Assembly (NCBI RefSeq): GCF_018734325.1
Contig: NZ_CP073754.1
Location: forward strand, 1,984,001-2,048,000
Direction: 5' to 3'
DNA: 64,000 bases
Source: Methylomonas paludis
GTDB taxonomy: Bacteria; Pseudomonadota; Gammaproteobacteria; Methylococcales; Methylomonadaceae
Of this stretch, positions 7,751-17,656 are shown piece after piece (position 1 is the first letter of the stretch; every line of letters starts with the position of its first letter). Below the pieces are notes generated by a model. That model made no database searches, was not told where the DNA came from, and saw only the letters and a list, made by a program, of their open reading frames with translations. The position numbers were made by a program, and so were the translations under genes.

Positions 7751-10700
7751 TTATGGAATCAAGGTAAAATCGCCTGCACTCAAGGCGGTTGGGTGACTGC
7801 TTAAACCTATCACCGCAATTTCCGTGGCCGGGCCGCTCACTGAACCATTGGCATCGTAATACAAGCCGCCATTAGTGGCGTTGTAGTACAGATAATCCGT
7901 TGGGGTAGTGGCTGCTGCGGCATTACTGAAGTTGGCGGCGGTCACGCCACTGGCACCGGCAAAGGCGGTAAACAGGGCTTTTGACAACTCGATTTGCCCG
8001 GTGTTTTCCCACAGGTTGTTGACCGGGGTAGGGGTCACAGCCGTCGCTGTCGGCAGGTAAAGGGCATGATTGATTTCCGTCAGACTGGCATTACCGCTGT
8101 TGACGACATAGACATTACCGGCACTATCCAGCGACAAGCCGGTCGGTTTATTCAAACCCGTTGCGATAGTGGTAGGTGCCAGGCTGCCGGCCGTAAATTC
8201 CTGCACGGTATTATTGCCGTATTCACTGACATAGAAATTGCCGGCTTTATCGATCACCAATCCCGAAGGCTGGTTGACATTCAAGAAAGTGCTGGCAGCA
8301 TAAGTGCCGGCCGCAATTTTGACGATGGTATTGACGGCAAAATCGGTAACATAGATATTGCCGGCACTATCCAGCGCCACGCCTTGCGGATTGGTAAAGC
8401 TGCCTGAGTTGACCACACTGAGTGCGGCACCACTAACGCTGACGCCCTGAGTGGTAATAGCGGCACCACTATCGCTATCCCAGTTCGCTGTCGCCGCCAG
8501 ATTGTAAACTGCGCCACCCGTGGTGCTGGTGCCATTGGTGGTGACAAAGTTATTCACCACTGCCTCGTCGGCACTGCTTAAGCTGATCTTAAAGCCGGTG
8601 GCGGTCAAATTGCTAATCGTGTCATTGACGGCACTGAAGGTATAACTGCTGCTGCCGGCGCTTAGGGTGAAGTTACCCAAAGCTATGCCGTTGGCACTGC
8701 CGTGATTGTCCAGATTAGCCCCAGTCACGGTGAACACACCGGTGGTAGCGTTATAAGCCACGCTGCTGATGGTGGGTGCAGTGACATTGCTGACGGTGAC
8801 ACCCAGGTTGGTGGCTCCCGCCCCGGTATCCCAGCCGCTGGTAGCCGTCAAACTGTAGTTGCTAATGCTGTCATTAGCCTGGGTGCCGGCTTTGTTCAAC
8901 AAGCCGTTGATGGCAAGCTGATCGGCTGCCGACAATTGTATGCTGACCCCGGTGGCGGTTGGCGTACCTTTCACCACACTGCCGCTGGTCAAGGTATAGC
9001 TGGTATTGCCATCACCTTTCAAGGTCAGATCGCCGACCACATAGCCTGCCGCCGTGGTGGTGAAATTGGTACCGCTCAGGCTCAGCACACCGGTGCCGGC
9101 GTTGTAGGCCACCTGGCTCAGGGTTGGTAAGCTGGAGCTGAGGCCGCTGACGGTGACGGACTGAGTTGTAATTTGCGCACCGCTGTCGCTGTCCCAATTC
9201 ACGCTGGCCGCCAGATTGTAGGCTTTGCCGCTGGTGGGTGCGGTGCCGTTGGCATTGACAAAACTGTTAACGCTGGTTTTATCGGCACTGCTTAAGGTCA
9301 GGGTAAAGCCGGTGGCGCTGAGATTGCTGACGCTGTCAGTGGTGGCGCTAAAGGTATAAGTACCGCTGCCGCCGGTTAAGGTCAGGCCCGGCAGGTTAAT
9401 GCCGTTGCTGCTGCCGTGGTTGTCCAGATTGGCGCCGGTAACGGTGAATACGCCGGTGGCGGCGTTGTAAGCCACACCGCTGATAGTCGGCGCAGTAACA
9501 TTGCCGACCGTGACGCTCTGGGTGGTAACAGCGGCTGCGCCGGTATCCCAGCCACTGATTGCGCTGAGATTATAAGTGGTGACACCGTCATTAGCCTGGG
9601 TGCCGGCTTTGTTGAGCAAACCGTTGATAGCCAATTGATCAACTGTGGACAATTGGATGCTGACCCCGGTGCCGTTGCCGGCCGGGGTGCCGCTGACCAC
9701 ACTGCCGCCGGTCAGGGTATAGCTGGTATTGCCGTCACCTTTCAAAGTCAGATCACTGACCACATAACCCGCTGCGGTAGTAGCCAGGTTATGGCCGCTC
9801 AGGGTTAATATACCGCTGCCGGCGTTATAGCTCACCCCGCTCAGGGATGGTGATAAACCGCTGACTGTCACCGCTTGGGTGGTAATCTTGGCACCACTGT
9901 CGCTATCCCAATTCAGCGCAGCCGCCAAATTGTAGACAGCACCGTTAGCCGGTGCGGTGCCGTTATCAGTGACGAAGGCGTTTACCAGTGCTTGGTCGGC
10001 ACTGCTTAAGGTCAAGGTAAAGCCGGTGGCGCTGAGATTGCTGACGCTGTCAGTGGTGGCGCTAAAGGTATAAGTACCGCTGCCGCCGGTTAAGGTCAGG
10101 CCCGGCAGGTTAATGCCGTTGCTGCTGCCGTGGTTGTCGAGGTTGGCGCCGGTAACGGTGAATACGCCGGTGGCGGCGTTGTAAGCCACACTGCTGATAG
10201 TCGGCGCAGTAACATTGCCGACCGTGACACCCTGGGTGGTAACAGCGGCTGCGCCGGTATCCCAACCACTGATTGCGCTGAGATTATAAGTGGTGACACC
10301 GTCATTAGCCTGGGTGCCGGCTTTGTTGAGCAAACCGTTGATAGCCAATTGATCAACTGTGGACAATTGGATGCTGACCCCTGTGCCGTTGCTGGCCGGG
10401 GTGCCGCTGACCACACTGCCGCCGGTCAAGGTATAGCTGGTATTGCCGTCACCTTTCAAAGTCAGATCACTGACCAGATAACCCGCTGCTGTGGTGGCCA
10501 GATTGTGACCGCTTAGGGTTAATACGCCGGTACCGGCGTTATAGGCCACGCCAGTCAAAGCAGTCGGCAAACCGCTGACCGTGACCGGTTGGGTGATAAT
10601 TTTCGCCCCGCTGTCGCTGTCCCAGTTAACAGTCGCTGCCAGATTGTAGGCTGCGCCACTCACCGGTGCCGTGCCGTTATCGGTGATGAAGCTGTTGATG

Positions 10701-13700
10701 CTGGTTTTATCAGCTGCACTTAAGGTAATGGTAAAACCAGTGGCACTGAGATTGCTGACGCTGTCATTGGTGGCGCTAAAGGTGTAAGTGCCGCTGCCGC
10801 CGCTAAAGGTCAGGCCCGGCAGGTTAATGCCGTTGGCACTGCCGTGGTTGTCCAGATTGGCACCGGTGACGCTGAACACACCGGTTGCCGCATTATAGCT
10901 AACGCTGCTGATGGTCGGCGCAGTGACATTGCTGACGGTGATCGGCAAGGTGGTAATCGCCCCGGCATAGGCATCCCAACCGGCTATCGCACTCAGATTG
11001 TAATTGGTCAGGCCATCATTGGCTTGGGTACCGATTTTATTCAGCAAGCCGTTGATGGCTAACTGATCGGCCGCAGACAGTTGAATCACAGCCCCGCTGT
11101 TGCTAGGAGTGCCGCTCACCACACTGCCACTGGTTAAGGTATAAGCGGTGGCACCATCACCTTTCAGCGTCAGATCGGTCACAATAAAGTTACTGGCCAG
11201 ACTGGTTAAATGAGTGCCGGTCAGGCTTAATTGACCATTGGCAGCGTTATACACCGCTTTAGTCAAGGTGGGTGGAATCACCGCCACTGTGACCAAGGTA
11301 CCGCCGCTGCCATCGGTTTTGGTGCTAAAACTAAAATTGCTGTTATCACCGACTAAGCCCAAGGTTTCCACCACGCTACCACCGCTGGTCAATACCAACT
11401 GATTGCTGGCGTTGACGCTGCCGGCTGTGGCCACCACACCCGGCAAATCCAGAATCGCGCCGCCATTCAGGCTGATGCCGGTGGTAGTGTTATTAACCAC
11501 CAGTTCGCCGCCGCTCAACACGATTTCTTTACCGCCGCTGTTGACCGGGTAGTAAGCAATACCACCGCTGGCGATGGTTTCGGTACCGCCGCTGTAAACG
11601 GTATCGTTGTTGGCCACACCGCCTTTGCTAATTAATTCGTTACTACCGGAGTTGATAGCCGTGTAATAGCTTACGCCACTACTGGCGATCTGCTCGGTGC
11701 CGCCGGAGTTGATAATAGAGTAATAGGCAGTACCGCCACTACTGACCAGCTCGGTACCACCGCTGTTGACGCTGACATCATAGGCCTGACCGGCACTAAC
11801 CAGTTCTTTGCCGCCGTTATTGATCAAGACGCTGCCGCTGCCGTAATAATAAGCACCTTGGTTGAAGGTATTGATGGCCAGACCGCCGCTAGTCACAGTT
11901 TCCGAACCGCCGCTGTAAACATAAGTGCCGCTATCAACCCCACCGCTGGCAACCGTTTCAGTCCCGTAAATATAGGCAGCGTTATTCACACCGTAGACTG
12001 TTTCGCTGGCACCAACTGCGATGTTCACATTTGTAGCCACACCGCCGCTGGAAACAATCTCACTGCCGGCGCTGTTAATTGTGGCGCCGTTGACCACGCC
12101 ACCACTGTAAACGATCTCACTGCCGCCGCCATTCAGCTTGGCACCATTGGCTACACCGCCGCTTGAGACAATCTCGCTACCACCGCTGTTGAGCGTAGTG
12201 TTGGTTGCAGTAATCCCGTTACCCACCACCTCGCTGACGCTGTTTAAGGTGGTGTAATAAACAGCGCCGCCGCTGGTAATTTGCTCAACGCCGCCAGAGT
12301 TGATAATAGTGTAATAAGTCGTACCGCCACTGCTGACCAGTTCGGTGCCACCGCTGTTGACGGTAACATCATAGGCAGTACCGGCGCTAACCAGTTCTTT
12401 ACCGCCGTTATTGATCAAAACACTGCCGTTACCGCTGCCGTAAGAATAAGCACCTTGGTTGAAGGTATTGATGGCCAAACCGCCACTGCTCACAGTTTCC
12501 GAACCGCCGCTGTAAACATAAGTGCCGCTATCAACCCCACCACTGGCAACTGTTTCAGTCCCGTAAACATAGGCGGCATTATTCACGCCGTAGACTGTTT
12601 CGCTAGCCCCGGCAGAAATGGTGACATTATTCGCCACGCCACCGCTGGAAACGATTTCACTGCCGCCGCTGGACACATAGCTGCCAGTCGCACCGGCACC
12701 GTTACTCAGCACTTCGTTAGTACCGCTTAAGATAGTGGTGTAATAAACATTGCCACCACTGGCAATCTGCTCATTGCCACCTTTACTGATTGTGGCGTAA
12801 TAGCTGGCACCACCACTGGCTACCTGCTCTGTGCCGCCGCTGTTGACGGTGACATAATAGGCGGTGCCGGCACTAACCAGTTCCTTACCGCCGTTATTGA
12901 TCTGGACGCTGCCGCCGTTCTGACCATAAGTGTTGATGGCAAGGCCGCCGCTGGAGACCGTTTCTGTGCCACCGGCATAAATATTGGTACCATTATCGGT
13001 ACCGCCACTAGACACAATTTCAGTACCGCCGCTGTAAACATAAGTACCGCTATTAATACCGCCGCTGGCAACCGTTTCAGTACCGTATATATAGGCAGCA
13101 TTATTCACGCCGTAGACTGTTTCGCTAGCCCCGGCAGAAATGGTGACATTATTCGCCACGCCACCGCTGGAAACGATTTCACTGCCGCCGCTGGACACAT
13201 AGCTGCCAGTCGCACCGGCACCGTTACTCAGCACTTCGTTAGTACCGCTTAAGATAGTGGTGTAATAAACATTGCCACCACTGGCAATCTGCTCATTGCC
13301 ACCTTTACTGATTGTGGCGTAATAGCTGGCACCACCACTGGCTACCTGCTCTGTGCCGCCGCTGTTGACGGTGACATAATAGGCGGTGCCGGCACTAACC
13401 AGTTCCTTACCGCCGTTATTGATCTGGACGCTGCCGCCGTTCTGACCATAAGTGTTGATGGCAAGGCCGCCGCTGGAGACCGTTTCTGTGCCACCGGCAT
13501 AAATATTGGTACCATTATCGGTACCGCCACTAGACACAATTTCAGTACCGCCGCTGTATATATAGGCACCATTATTCACCCCACCGCTAGAGACCGTTTC
13601 GCTACCGCCACTGCTAATATAAATATTAGTTGCTACACCGCCGCTGGAGACAATCTCGCTGCCGCCGCCGGAAATAGAGGTGCCAGTCGCACTCGCACCG

Positions 13701-14806
13701 TTGCTCAGCACTTCGCTGGCACCACTTAAGATAGTCGTGTAATAAACATTACCACCACTGGCAACTTTCTCGCTGCCGCCTTTATTAACAGTCGTGTAAT
13801 AGCTGGTACCACCGCTGGCTACCTGCTCGGTACCCCCGCTATTCAAGGTGGTGTAGTAAGCCTGACCACTGCTGGAAACTACTTCAGTACCACCACTGTT
13901 GACGATGACATAATAAGCTGTACCGGCACTGGCAACTTCCTTACCGCCATTATTGATCAGGATGCTACCGCCCTGACCATAAGTATTGATAGCAGTACCG
14001 CCACTGGAGACAGTTTCTGTGCCGCCACTGTAAACATAGCTGCCATTATCAACACCACCACTGGAAACCGTTTCGTTACCACTGCTATAAATAGAAAGAT
14101 TCGTTGCCAAGCCACCGCTGGAGACGATCTCGCTGCCGCCACTGGAAATATAAGTGCCGGTGGCACCGGCTCCATTGCTCAGCACTTGGCCGGCACCGCT
14201 TAAGATAGTGGTGTAATAAACATTACCGCCGCTGGCGATTTGCTCATTGCCGCCTTTATTGACAGTGGTGTAATAGCTGATACCACCGCTGGCTACCTGC
14301 TCAGTACCACCACTATTCAAAATGGTGTACTGGGCACTACCGCCGCTGGAAACCACCTCAGTACCGCCACTGTTGACGGTAACATAATAGGCCGTACCGG
14401 CACTAACCAGCTCCTTACCACCATTATTGATCAGGACACTAGCTGAGGCTTGACCATAAGTATCAACAGCAACACCGCCACTGGAAACTGTTTGAATCCC
14501 GCCGGCATAAACACTGTCACCATAGGCCGAACCACCGCTGGTGATGGTTTGAACCCCTCCGGAGTATATCGTGGTACTATTATCAACACCCCCGCCGGAA
14601 ACAGTCTCTTTACCGCCGCTTTGGATATAGCTATAGTCAGCAATACCGCCACTGGAGACCACTTCAAGCCCACCGCTGTTGACAGTGGTGTAATAGGCGG
14701 TACCGCCACTGGTAATCAACTCCTGATCACCGCTGTTTAGCACAGTACCATTACTAGTGGTAACAGTAACGCCAGATGAAACATAAGGCAGTTTGTAAAT
14801 AGTCAT
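7751..14806 (-). CDS. Giant surface protein: AIDA-type strand-loop-strand repeats, paired ~119-aa repeats, NHL repeats, type I secretion-like C-terminus
   Basis: The product has 2351 residues. Residues 1 to about 1100 are some 55 copies of a 19-20 residue unit of the kind NSGGTEVVSSGGTAYYT. This is the strand-loop-strand repeat of AIDA-I and TibA that is O-heptosylated. A linker leads to about residues 1177-2130, made of four A-B pairs of about 119-residue repeats (YNAGTGVLTLSG and YNAATGVFTVTGANLDNHG types). Three NHL repeats follow (PQGVALDSAGNIYVTD type, about 2135-2265). The last 80 residues (DYLYYNATNGGLYYDANG, then LSAGDFTLIP) look like a type I secretion C-terminus. There is no signal peptide and no autotransporter barrel. 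A clear AAGGAG precedes the ATG. It lies 23 bp behind the heptosyltransferase gene. It is probably an adhesin or surface-layer-like protein; the export route is inferred. Confidence 0.85.
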   Translation of the reverse strand: MTIYKLPYVSSGVTVTTSNGTVLNSGDQELITSGGTAYYTTVNSGGLEVVSSGGIADYSYIQSGGKETVSGGGVDNSTTIYSGGVQTITSGGSAYGDSVYAGGIQTVSSGGVAVDTYGQASASVLINNGGKELVSAGTAYYVTVNSGGTEVVSSGGSAQYTILNSGGTEQVASGGISYYTTVNKGGNEQIASGGNVYYTTILSGAGQVLSNGAGATGTYISSGGSEIVSSGGLATNLSIYSSGNETVSSGGVDNGSYVYSGGTETVSSGGTAINTYGQGGSILINNGGKEVASAGTAYYVIVNSGGTEVVSSSGQAYYTTLNSGGTEQVASGGTSYYTTVNKGGSEKVASGGNVYYTTILSGASEVLSNGASATGTSISGGGSEIVSSGGVATNIYISSGGSETVSSGGVNNGAYIYSGGTEIVSSGGTDNGTNIYAGGTETVSSGGLAINTYGQNGGSVQINNGGKELVSAGTAYYVTVNSGGTEQVASGGASYYATISKGGNEQIASGGNVYYTTILSGTNEVLSNGAGATGSYVSSGGSEIVSSGGVANNVTISAGASETVYGVNNAAYIYGTETVASGGINSGTYVYSGGTEIVSSGGTDNGTNIYAGGTETVSSGGLAINTYGQNGGSVQINNGGKELVSAGTAYYVTVNSGGTEQVASGGASYYATISKGGNEQIASGGNVYYTTILSGTNEVLSNGAGATGSYVSSGGSEIVSSGGVANNVTISAGASETVYGVNNAAYVYGTETVASGGVDSGTYVYSGGSETVSSGGLAINTFNQGAYSYGSGNGSVLINNGGKELVSAGTAYDVTVNSGGTELVSSGGTTYYTIINSGGVEQITSGGAVYYTTLNSVSEVVGNGITATNTTLNSGGSEIVSSGGVANGAKLNGGGSEIVYSGGVVNGATINSAGSEIVSSGGVATNVNIAVGASETVYGVNNAAYIYGTETVASGGVDSGTYVYSGGSETVTSGGLAINTFNQGAYYYGSGSVLINNGGKELVSAGQAYDVSVNSGGTELVSSGGTAYYSIINSGGTEQIASSGVSYYTAINSGSNELISKGGVANNDTVYSGGTETIASGGIAYYPVNSGGKEIVLSGGELVVNNTTTGISLNGGAILDLPGVVATAGSVNASNQLVLTSGGSVVETLGLVGDNSNFSFSTKTDGSGGTLVTVAVIPPTLTKAVYNAANGQLSLTGTHLTSLASNFIVTDLTLKGDGATAYTLTSGSVVSGTPSNSGAVIQLSAADQLAINGLLNKIGTQANDGLTNYNLSAIAGWDAYAGAITTLPITVSNVTAPTISSVSYNAATGVFSVTGANLDNHGSANGINLPGLTFSGGSGTYTFSATNDSVSNLSATGFTITLSAADKTSINSFITDNGTAPVSGAAYNLAATVNWDSDSGAKIITQPVTVSGLPTALTGVAYNAGTGVLTLSGHNLATTAAGYLVSDLTLKGDGNTSYTLTGGSVVSGTPASNGTGVSIQLSTVDQLAINGLLNKAGTQANDGVTTYNLSAISGWDTGAAAVTTQGVTVGNVTAPTISSVAYNAATGVFTVTGANLDNHGSSNGINLPGLTLTGGSGTYTFSATTDSVSNLSATGFTLTLSSADQALVNAFVTDNGTAPANGAVYNLAAALNWDSDSGAKITTQAVTVSGLSPSLSGVSYNAGSGILTLSGHNLATTAAGYVVSDLTLKGDGNTSYTLTGGSVVSGTPAGNGTGVSIQLSTVDQLAINGLLNKAGTQANDGVTTYNLSAISGWDTGAAAVTTQSVTVGNVTAPTISGVAYNAATGVFTVTGANLDNHGSSNGINLPGLTLTGGSGTYTFSATTDSVSNLSATGFTLTLSSADKTSVNSFVNANGTAPTSGKAYNLAASVNWDSDSGAQITTQSVTVSGLSSSLPTLSQVAYNAGTGVLSLSGTNFTTTAAGYVVGDLTLKGDGNTSYTLTSGSVVKGTPTATGVSIQLSAADQLAINGLLNKAGTQANDSISNYSLTATSGWDTGAGATNLGVTVSNVTAPTISSVAYNATTGVFTVTGANLDNHGSANGIALGNFTLSAGSSSYTFSAVNDTISNLTATGFKISLSSADEAVVNNFVTTNGTSTTGGAVYNLAATANWDSDSGAAITTQGVSVSGAALSVVNSGSFTNPQGVALDSAGNIYVTDFAVNTIVKIAAGTYAASTFLNVNQPSGLVIDKAGNFYVSEYGNNTVQEFTAGSLAPTTIATGLNKPTGLSLDSAGNVYVVNSGNASLTEINHALYLPTATAVTPTPVNNLWENTGQIELSKALFTAFAGASGVTAANFSNAAAATTPTDYLYYNATNGGLYYDANGSVSGPATEIAVIGLSSHPTALSAGDFTLIP
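12576..13558 (-). repeat. Recent internal duplication in the surface-protein gene
   Basis: Bases 12576-13036 and 13098-13558 (461 bp each, 522 bp apart, equal to 174 codons) appear identical when read base by base. Other units of the same gene have diverged clearly, so this block was copied recently or is being homogenised. The frame is kept. Confidence 0.85.
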
Positions 14807-14829
14807 GGTACAGCTCCTTGGGGTGACAA

Positions 14830-16128
14830 TTAATTGATTTTGGCAATGCTGGGTGTTGAAGATTCTGTAAATCCAGGTATCTGCTGAATCACGGCTTTGA
14901 CATGGTCAACTGTAATCAGCCGGGTACATTCAAACTGGCGTGGCGTGTCTTTATGACGCGGACACCAGAAAAAGTCTTTATGGTCAAAGCGATGCCGGAC
15001 ATCGTTCCAGCAACTGTTGCAAGTGTGGTAGTTGATGACCCGGTAAGGGGTGGCAAATTCGTTGGTCGGATGAGTAAAACCGCTGATCATGACCACCGGG
15101 GTTTGCATGGCCCAGGCCAGCCAGCTTAAGCCGCTGCTCAAACCAATAAAGAATTCGGCATGTTGCAGCCAGCGGGCCCGTTCCAGCAAATCCTGGTCGC
15201 CGGTCTGGTCTTCGGCGCCATAGGGAATATGATTCCAGACGATGCCGGTGCCGTGTACCGGTTTTTGGTCGATGCAGATTACCCGATAGCCCTGGGCTTT
15301 GAGATAACCGACCAGTTCCCGCCAGCCGTTGGGGTTGTTCCAGTATTTGCATTGGGTGGTGCTTTGGCTGGCAATGCAGATATACGGCTCAGGGATAGGC
15401 CGACTACTGTTTTTTAGCTGGATACGCGGCGGCTGTTCGGTGGGGTCTACACCCAGAATATAGCCGGCAGTGCGGTGTAAGCCCACCAGCCGAAAATCAC
15501 AGGGCTGATGAATATTCTGCTCGTCGTCAAAAAACAGACCGATGCGATAAGTGGCGTAATAGCGCTCGGCACTGACAGCTTCGTGACTAAGCAATTCGAT
15601 GTCGGGATAAGCATCGCGGAATAAAGGAATCAGCCGTTCGGCCAATGCGCAAGTCAAGCGGCAGCCGTGCTGCTGCTGAAATTTAACCAGATAAGGCAAC
15701 CAGCCCAGAGTATCGCCCAGGGTGCCGACCGGTAGTTGAATCAAGACATGTTGATCGTTTGCCGCAAAGTCGTGGCTGAGGATCAGCTCTTCACCTGACC
15801 AAATTTGCAAACGGTTGCGGACAAAATAACGTTTGGCGGTATTGACGCGGCCAGCCTGGATATTGGTTTCGAAGACGATATTGCCGGTATCGAGGTCTGA
15901 AATGCGCACCCGCCAGTTGCCTTCCGGCAGTAAAAGCCGGCAACCATCGTTGAAATCGTAACGAATGCCGTGGGGGCCAAGCTGAGTGGGTAATTCCGGG
16001 GCAGGGACGAAGTTTTGTTTGGGTGGTTCGGTTGGGGCAGAAGATGGGGGATTTTGTTGATCATCTCCCGACTGGCTATCGGGCGCTATCGGTTCTACAG
16101 TGGCTGGTATATCCCTTACTTGGCTCAT
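14830..16128 (-). CDS. Protein O-heptosyltransferase, Aah/TibC (BAHT) type
   Basis: The 432-residue cytoplasmic enzyme is predicted to transfer heptose from ADP-heptose to serines of strand-loop-strand repeats. The first 45 residues are a Pro-rich, probably disordered extension. A GT9-like fold follows (LIQLPVGTLGDTLGWLPYL near the start, IGLSSGLSWLAWAMQTPVVMISG near the end). Near the C-terminus the four cysteines C370, C373, C389 and C401 have the spacing CX2CX15CX11C, matching the iron finger of TibC as I recall it. The gene sits directly upstream of its likely substrate, the same order as aah-aidA and tibC-tibA in E. coli. The ribosome binding site before 16128 is weak, so the exact start is uncertain. 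Confidence 0.88.
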   Translation of the reverse strand: MSQVRDIPATVEPIAPDSQSGDDQQNPPSSAPTEPPKQNFVPAPELPTQLGPHGIRYDFNDGCRLLLPEGNWRVRISDLDTGNIVFETNIQAGRVNTAKRYFVRNRLQIWSGEELILSHDFAANDQHVLIQLPVGTLGDTLGWLPYLVKFQQQHGCRLTCALAERLIPLFRDAYPDIELLSHEAVSAERYYATYRIGLFFDDEQNIHQPCDFRLVGLHRTAGYILGVDPTEQPPRIQLKNSSRPIPEPYICIASQSTTQCKYWNNPNGWRELVGYLKAQGYRVICIDQKPVHGTGIVWNHIPYGAEDQTGDQDLLERARWLQHAEFFIGLSSGLSWLAWAMQTPVVMISGFTHPTNEFATPYRVINYHTCNSCWNDVRHRFDHKDFFWCPRHKDTPRQFECTRLITVDHVKAVIQQIPGFTESSTPSIAKIN

Positions 16129-17048
16129 CGTACTGATAGTTATTATGTTTTACTACTCACCGTAGTCTCAGTACAGCAAGGCTAAATCTAGGCTGCCGAC
16201 TGCGATTACATCATATTCGCTTGCGCTCTACGCTAGCGTTTTCCTTTGCGGTTAATAGTTTTATTATGGTTATGACATAGGTTTTGCTGTCCTAGTCGAC
16301 TGTGTAGGATAGCCGTCGCATACCCCCTAACTTATAACGCATAAGCTAATCCCAAATCACATCTCATGGTAATCACGGATTACCGGGCAAACATTTACCT
16401 TAGCGCTAATGTTCTTTATTAACATAGTAAAGAAAGCCGAATTTTGCAACTAAATTTTTATGACGGTTAATTGTTACCTGACATGACGCAGATTCTTAAG
16501 CCATAACTTGAATTTATGGCGTATTTATTGCTTGAATTTATTCATCTATCTCATAAGCACACAGACAATGAAACCCAACCAAGCATCAGGGATCACCTCA
16601 AGCATAAAAGCCAACTTGAGTAGGGCCTTGGCCAAAGCCCATATCTGCAAACCCTTATCCAGACTAACCGACATCGCTACCTTGCTCATCTGCGTGGTAG
16701 GCAGCTCCAAAACGGTGCCGCCGTTTTATCCGCTCCTGGCCATTTGGCTGTTATTGCTGGTCGCATTAAGCCTGCAGATTATTACTTGATTAAGAAAAAT
16801 TGTAATTATTCAGCGCAGATCTTGAAATATCTGTTTAAAACAACTAATGGTTGACTTGACGACAGCGCCAGACGATGTGCTGACTCTGGAGCCACATGGT
16901 TCGCAATTGATGCGCATCACTGCGTTCAGCGCATCCCACGCCGTATCCGGCAAAATATGATTGGTCGACTACTATTATATTATGTAAATTAAGCTAATTT
17001 AGTGACTACAATTATATGGCTTGCGCAAGGAATTGGCGGGACCCAATT
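16129..17048. other. Long AT-rich region upstream of the heptosyltransferase operon
   Basis: About 900 bp without a firm gene, clearly richer in AT than its flanks. It should hold the promoter of the heptosyltransferase-adhesin operon; CATAAT about 15 bp before 16128 on the minus strand is a possible -10. One weak small frame at 16568 is listed separately. No tRNA-like or riboswitch-like fold was recognised. Confidence 0.5.
16568..16789 (+). CDS. Possible small membrane protein, unknown
   Basis: An ATG at 16568 opens a 73-residue frame with a basic N-terminal half (KANLSRALAKAHICKPLSR) and a hydrophobic C-terminal segment (LLAIWLLLLVALSLQII) that could cross the membrane once. The frame extends upstream to a TTG at 16508, but the ATG is the better start. 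No clear ribosome binding site is visible and no family was recognised, so it may be chance. Confidence 0.3.
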   Translation: MKPNQASGITSSIKANLSRALAKAHICKPLSRLTDIATLLICVVGSSKTVPPFYPLLAIWLLLLVALSLQIIT

Positions 17049-17612
17049 TTAACGGCTCTTATAAACTCGATATCGCTCCACAGCCTGCATCAGCCATGTC
17101 CAAGCCTGCCGCTCCCTGTCACCAGCGGTTTTATCCAGACCTGTGCGTAAATAATCCAGCTCGGTTTTCACTTGCTTCCACGGCAAACTATCTATCCGGC
17201 TAATCAAAATCGCCGCCTCCAGCACCGAAAATTGCGCCCGGTTAAAACCCAGAAACGGTTTATGAATAACACTGTGAACCGCCTTGCAAAACACTTGTGG
17301 CCGCATAACATCATCCTTAATATGCACCAGCTTCAATTCGGTATGAGTCAGCGTATCGGCTAAAAAATAGCCATTAACCTGCTGAGCCGGCAATAAAGGC
17401 CAATCCCGCCGCCCGGTTAAGGTACCCACAAAAATTCGCACATCATCACAATAATTAATCACCGCTGCCTGGGTTTCCAGCATATTATTCAAAGTAAGAT
17501 TAGGTTTCACCGGCTGAATCACATAATGCCCATCCTCAATGCGCACCCCCATAGGCGCAATATGCGCCACCCCCTGAGCATTAACAGTGGTGATCAAGGT
17601 CTCGTGTATCAT
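17049..17612 (-). CDS. DUF447 family protein (flavin-reductase-like split barrel)
   Basis: The product is about 187 residues. It begins MIHETLITTVNAQGVAHIAPMGVRI, the typical DUF447 opening, with VINYCDDVRIFVGTLTGRRDW following. DUF447 proteins resemble FMN-binding flavin reductase domains. In methylotrophs and methanogens they often accompany methanopterin-linked C1 genes; the exact role is unknown. I place the start at the ATG at 17612 because TGGAA lies six bases before it; a TTG at 17618 is possible. It is the last gene of the TlpA, 69-residue protein, ApbE, DUF447 run. Pairing with a flavin transferase suggests a flavin-linked function. Confidence 0.8.
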   Translation of the reverse strand: MIHETLITTVNAQGVAHIAPMGVRIEDGHYVIQPVKPNLTLNNMLETQAAVINYCDDVRIFVGTLTGRRDWPLLPAQQVNGYFLADTLTHTELKLVHIKDDVMRPQVFCKAVHSVIHKPFLGFNRAQFSVLEAAILISRIDSLPWKQVKTELDYLRTGLDKTAGDRERQAWTWLMQAVERYRVYKSR

Positions 17613-17656
17613 GTTCAATTCCAGAAAATTAAGCTGCCGCAGACTTGGCAGCCCGT

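Noticed and set aside
16328-16350. Sigma-54-type site on the minus strand before the heptosyltransferase gene
   Set aside because: Only the GG and GC pairs fit at 10-bp spacing; the remaining consensus bases are absent.
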